32,375 nucleotides of DNA, taken from Acrocarpospora phusangensis. Its GTDB lineage: Bacteria; Actinomycetota; Actinomycetes; Streptosporangiales; Streptosporangiaceae. Both the position numbers and the translations under genes were made by a program. The stretch covers positions 1 through 32,375 of the forward strand of contig NZ_BOOA01000088.1 of the NCBI RefSeq assembly GCF_016862995.1. The letters run 5' to 3'. Shown one piece after another: positions 30,212 to 32,375 of the stretch (positions are counted from its first letter, which is position 1; the number at the start of each line of letters is the position of its first letter). Below the pieces are notes generated by a model. It did no database searches. It was not told where the DNA came from and saw only the letters and a program-made list of their open reading frames with translations.

Positions 30212-30928
30212 TCAGATGCTCGAACTGAAGGCCGCTACCGCGTATCCCGGCGTCACTCTGTTGATCACATTGTTCACCATCTGCACGGTTATCTTGTCCA
30301 ACGGAACATCGGTGAGTAGGGGGATCGAGGACGTGACGGAATTGTCGAGGGGCCCTTCTCCGTCGACTTCCGCGAGTGCTTGGGCCGGGTTCGCCTGGAG
30401 GCCCGGGTTCGCCTGTAGATAATCGACCTGGGCGGGGGTCAGTTCGCGGATGTAGGGGAAGCCATCGATCTTGATGAGCAGGAGGTTTCCGATGAGGATG
30501 AACGCGTTGGCGCTTTCCTGGACCGCTGCCATGAGCGCGGCAACAGCTTCCGCCTGAACCTTGCTGGCCTGGGCCGCAGGCTCGTCGTACCAGCGGATTT
30601 CGGCACCGGCTTTGAGTTTGTCGGCCGACTGTTCCAGTCGCTCATCGGTGAAGTATCTCCGGACGCGGACGACGAACGCCTGCCAGATCGAGCCGCGCAC
30701 CTGGGGTCCGGCTTCGGCGATTTCCAGGCCGAACGCCTCGGCGGCCTGAGCCAGCGCGGCGAGAACCGGGGCGTGGTCACGTTCGTCACTGAGATAGACA
30801 ATCGCCGCCGAGAGCGTGCCCGGATCCCTGGAAACCTTCCTGAGAATGCGGCGCATCGCCTCGTCGGCGGCCGGATCAGGCGTCGGGGCGACGAGAGACG
30901 GGTTGTTAGCCGACGAGGGAGAGGTCAC
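30212..30928 (-). CDS. Actinobacterial protein of unknown function (YLSDE...LIKID type)
   Basis: The 238-residue protein has a disordered start (first 20 residues), then AAIVYLSDERDHAPVLAALAQ, a central helical part, and LLLIKIDGFPYIRELTPAQVDYLQANPGL. From memory this arrangement (YLSDE near the start, an Ile-Lys-Ile-Asp segment and Leu-Thr-Pro-Ala-Gln) occurs in a widespread actinobacterial family without known function, often of similar length. No catalytic motif, signal peptide or membrane helix is evident. GTG 30928 follows AGGAG by five bases. No operon partner is apparent; the neighbour downstream is another unknown protein. Confidence 0.75.
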   Translation of the reverse strand: MTSPSSANNPSLVAPTPDPAADEAMRRILRKVSRDPGTLSAAIVYLSDERDHAPVLAALAQAAEAFGLEIAEAGPQVRGSIWQAFVVRVRRYFTDERLEQSADKLKAGAEIRWYDEPAAQASKVQAEAVAALMAAVQESANAFILIGNLLLIKIDGFPYIRELTPAQVDYLQANPGLQANPAQALAEVDGEGPLDNSVTSSIPLLTDVPLDKITVQMVNNVINRVTPGYAVAAFSSSI

Positions 30929-31071
30929 TGCGACTCCTGACGTTTCCGGACTCTGTTCCGCACTCTAGGGCCGGACCCGCCCGGCAACCCTACGAAGCGG
31001 CAAAGCTCCAGCGGCGATCGATCGCAACCGTGCCTGACTACCCCAACTGATCAATAACCTGATTATGGGTA

Positions 31072-31260
31072 TGTGGCACCGAGGGAACTCCGACAGACTT
31101 TGTGTCTTTGTTCTCTGATCACGGCATCCCAATTGAGGACGTCTCGCGCCTGGTCGGACACTCAAACACGGTCATCACAAGAGTAGGTCTACCGTCCTCA
31201 TCCAAGGAGGGCGACTGCGATGGACGCATTTTCCCGCAGGTGCGACACGTAGCCGTTCAG
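31072..31260 (+). pseudogene. Decayed tyrosine integrase, C-terminal part
   Basis: With frame changes, the stretch reads as the end of a tyrosine recombinase. The segment TPRELRQT (around 31078-31100) leads into FVSLFSDHGIPIEDVSRLVGHSN, which carries the LRHxF-like box and the LVGH box. After a frameshift near 31179 the phase gives E, TAG, VYR and then ATAMDAFS, where TAC at 31190-31192 would encode the catalytic Tyr. At least two frameshifts and one in-frame stop are present. It points to the tRNA 3' end about 60-110 bases away, as expected for an integrated element whose int gene borders att. Confidence 0.8.
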
Positions 31261-31282
31261 CATGTCACCCAGTTCGTCACTC

Positions 31283-31316
31283 AGACCCCGTTTCCTTGAT
31301 CGGAGACGGGTCTTTT
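31283..31316 (+). terminator. Long hairpin with T-tract between integrase relic and tRNA
   Basis: AGACCC and GTTTCC (31283-31295, one bulged C) pair with GGAGAC and GGGTCT (31302-31313) around a six-base loop, followed by TTTT. On the plus strand it looks like a proper rho-independent terminator; its origin may be the former element. Confidence 0.7.
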
Positions 31317-31319
31317 CGC

Positions 31320-31396
<77 letters not shown>

Positions 31397-31493
31397 GGCC
31401 GGGTTACACCCTACGGTACCGGGGGCGTTGTCGGCACATCAGATCATCGTGGCGAGGGTTCGGTGTCCCAGGTGCACGCCTGATGATCAAGGT

Positions 31494-32375
31494 TTAGGGC
31501 TTCGGTGGGGCTTCGGGGACTCGGATGACGATTCGGTTGGTTGCGGTGCCTGTGGACTGGGTGGTCCAGGCGGAGGAGATGTCGGTCAGGGGGGTGACGG
31601 TGTGGTCGACGGAGAGGGTGCCGGTGGCGGCGTGGGTGAAGATCTCGGTGAGGGCGGTGTGGCGTTGGGCAGGGGTGAGGGCGTTGTTGGTGTAGCCGAG
31701 GAGGGAGGCGGTGGAGGCGCGGAGGCTGGAGGAAGTGAAGGTGGCGGAGTCGGAGGCGGAGCCGCCCAGGTTGACGATTCGGGCGCCGGGGGCGAGGACG
31801 CGGGAGGCGGCGGTGGCGGGGATGCCGAAGACCGGGTCGATGACGACGTCGGCCAGGCCGTCGAGGGCTTCGCGGAGGTGGAGGGTGAGGGTGTCGGGGG
31901 TGTGGTCGGGGTGGAGGGCGACGACGGCGTCGGCGCCATTCTTGGTGGCGAGGGCCTGGGCGCGGGGGGAGCGGCAGACGGCGACGACTCGGCGGGCGCC
32001 GAGGAGGCGGGCCGCCTGGACCGCGACCTGGCCGACCGCGCCGCCGGCGCCGAGCACGATGACCTGTTCGCCGGGGCGGAGGGCGGCGCGCCAGGTGAGG
32101 GACATCCAGGCGGCGACGGCGGAGAGGCCGAGCGAGGCCGCGGTCTCGTCGGGGGTGCCGTCCGGGATGGGGACCAGGTCGTCGCTGGGTACGGCGCACA
32201 GGTCGGCCATGCTGCCGTCGCCGGGTTGCATGCCGGCCTGGGTGGGAAACCACACGCGGGTGCCGTCGGCTAGGCGGCCGACGCCTTGCACGCCCGGGAT
32301 GTACGGCAGGGCGGGCTGCCCGAAATAGGACGTTCCGCTTGCGCACAGGACGTCCAGTGGGGTGATGGGTGCGGC
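31494..32375 (-). CDS. MDR-superfamily quinone oxidoreductase-like (5' end outside window)
   Basis: The visible 293 residues belong to the zinc-free medium-chain dehydrogenase/reductase group (quinone reductase-like), which uses NADPH to reduce quinones or enones in the cytosol. The fold marks are LPYIPGVQGVG in the N-terminal domain, VIVLGAGGAVGQVAVQAARLLGARRVVAVCRS for the Rossmann cofactor site, and NLGGSASDSATF. No structural or catalytic zinc Cys set is seen. The frame runs off the end of the window, so the start and roughly the first 40 residues are missing. Wobble bases are strongly C-rich, giving a misleading open frame on the opposite strand. Confidence 0.9.
   Translation of the reverse strand, partial: AAPITPLDVLCASGTSYFGQPALPYIPGVQGVGRLADGTRVWFPTQAGMQPGDGSMADLCAVPSDDLVPIPDGTPDETAASLGLSAVAAWMSLTWRAALRPGEQVIVLGAGGAVGQVAVQAARLLGARRVVAVCRSPRAQALATKNGADAVVALHPDHTPDTLTLHLREALDGLADVVIDPVFGIPATAASRVLAPGARIVNLGGSASDSATFTSSSLRASTASLLGYTNNALTPAQRHTALTEIFTHAATGTLSVDHTVTPLTDISSAWTTQSTGTATNRIVIRVPEAPPKP

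Noticed and set aside
31428-32273. Gly-rich plus-strand frame opposite the MDR gene
   Set aside because: It is antisense to a C-rich wobble gene and consists mostly of Gly, Val and Glu without domain marks.

Overview
The window is very GC-rich with strong G/C wobble bias and looks like a chromosome segment of a filamentous actinobacterium. Supporting signs are LuxR regulators of the LAL type, a CHAT protease, an HRD-type Ser/Thr kinase, a RepSA-like replication relic, and a hypoxia/dormancy-type gene cluster. A Streptosporangiales-like host is my guess; nothing in the window fixes the genus.

Layout: (1) 1-648 is the 3' part of hisG. (2) 0.8-11.2 kb holds a membrane M48-like metalloprotease (+), a class III cyclase-like protein and a CHAT protease as a two-gene unit (-), and a divergent 1228-residue LAL regulator (+) with an 11-copy 57-bp repeat inside it. 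This is the best candidate for an undescribed signalling or conflict module. (3) 11.2-14.1 kb holds a secreted protein of unknown function and an overlapping ThuA-like / Gfo-Idh-MocA pair. (4) 14.1-14.55 kb has no intact gene; it contains a decayed RepSA-type replication initiator with a 31-bp duplication, and a 34-bp tandem repeat. (5) 14.56-21.0 kb is housekeeping and cell-envelope material: YjbR, kinase, I36-like inhibitor, polysaccharide deacetylase, zinc-independent L33/L31 under a Zur-like box, AlaX and a cupin. (6) 21.0-29.3 kb is a dormancy/hypoxia-style island: DoxX, SulP, a Cys-bearing protein of unknown function, CBS-BON, a double universal stress protein and a CtpF-like P-type ATPase. 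Pairs of DosR/OsdR-like 14-bp boxes spaced 21-23 bp precede four of its transcription units. Relics of a signal peptidase and of a CBS protein lie at or within its edges. (7) 29.3-31.4 kb is a less typical stretch with two proteins of unknown function, a decayed tyrosine integrase 3' end, and tRNA-Val(TAC), the likely former integration site. (8) 31.5 kb to the end is a zinc-independent MDR oxidoreductase cut by the window edge.

How the parts may work together: the island in (6) fits a hypoxia or stress regulon in which a response regulator from elsewhere in the genome would switch on stress proteins, a cation pump and a respiratory-type membrane protein. The relics in (4) and (7) are consistent with an ancient actinomycete integrative element, but whether they come from one element cannot be decided here. 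All family assignments come from reading motifs by eye; no database search was run.
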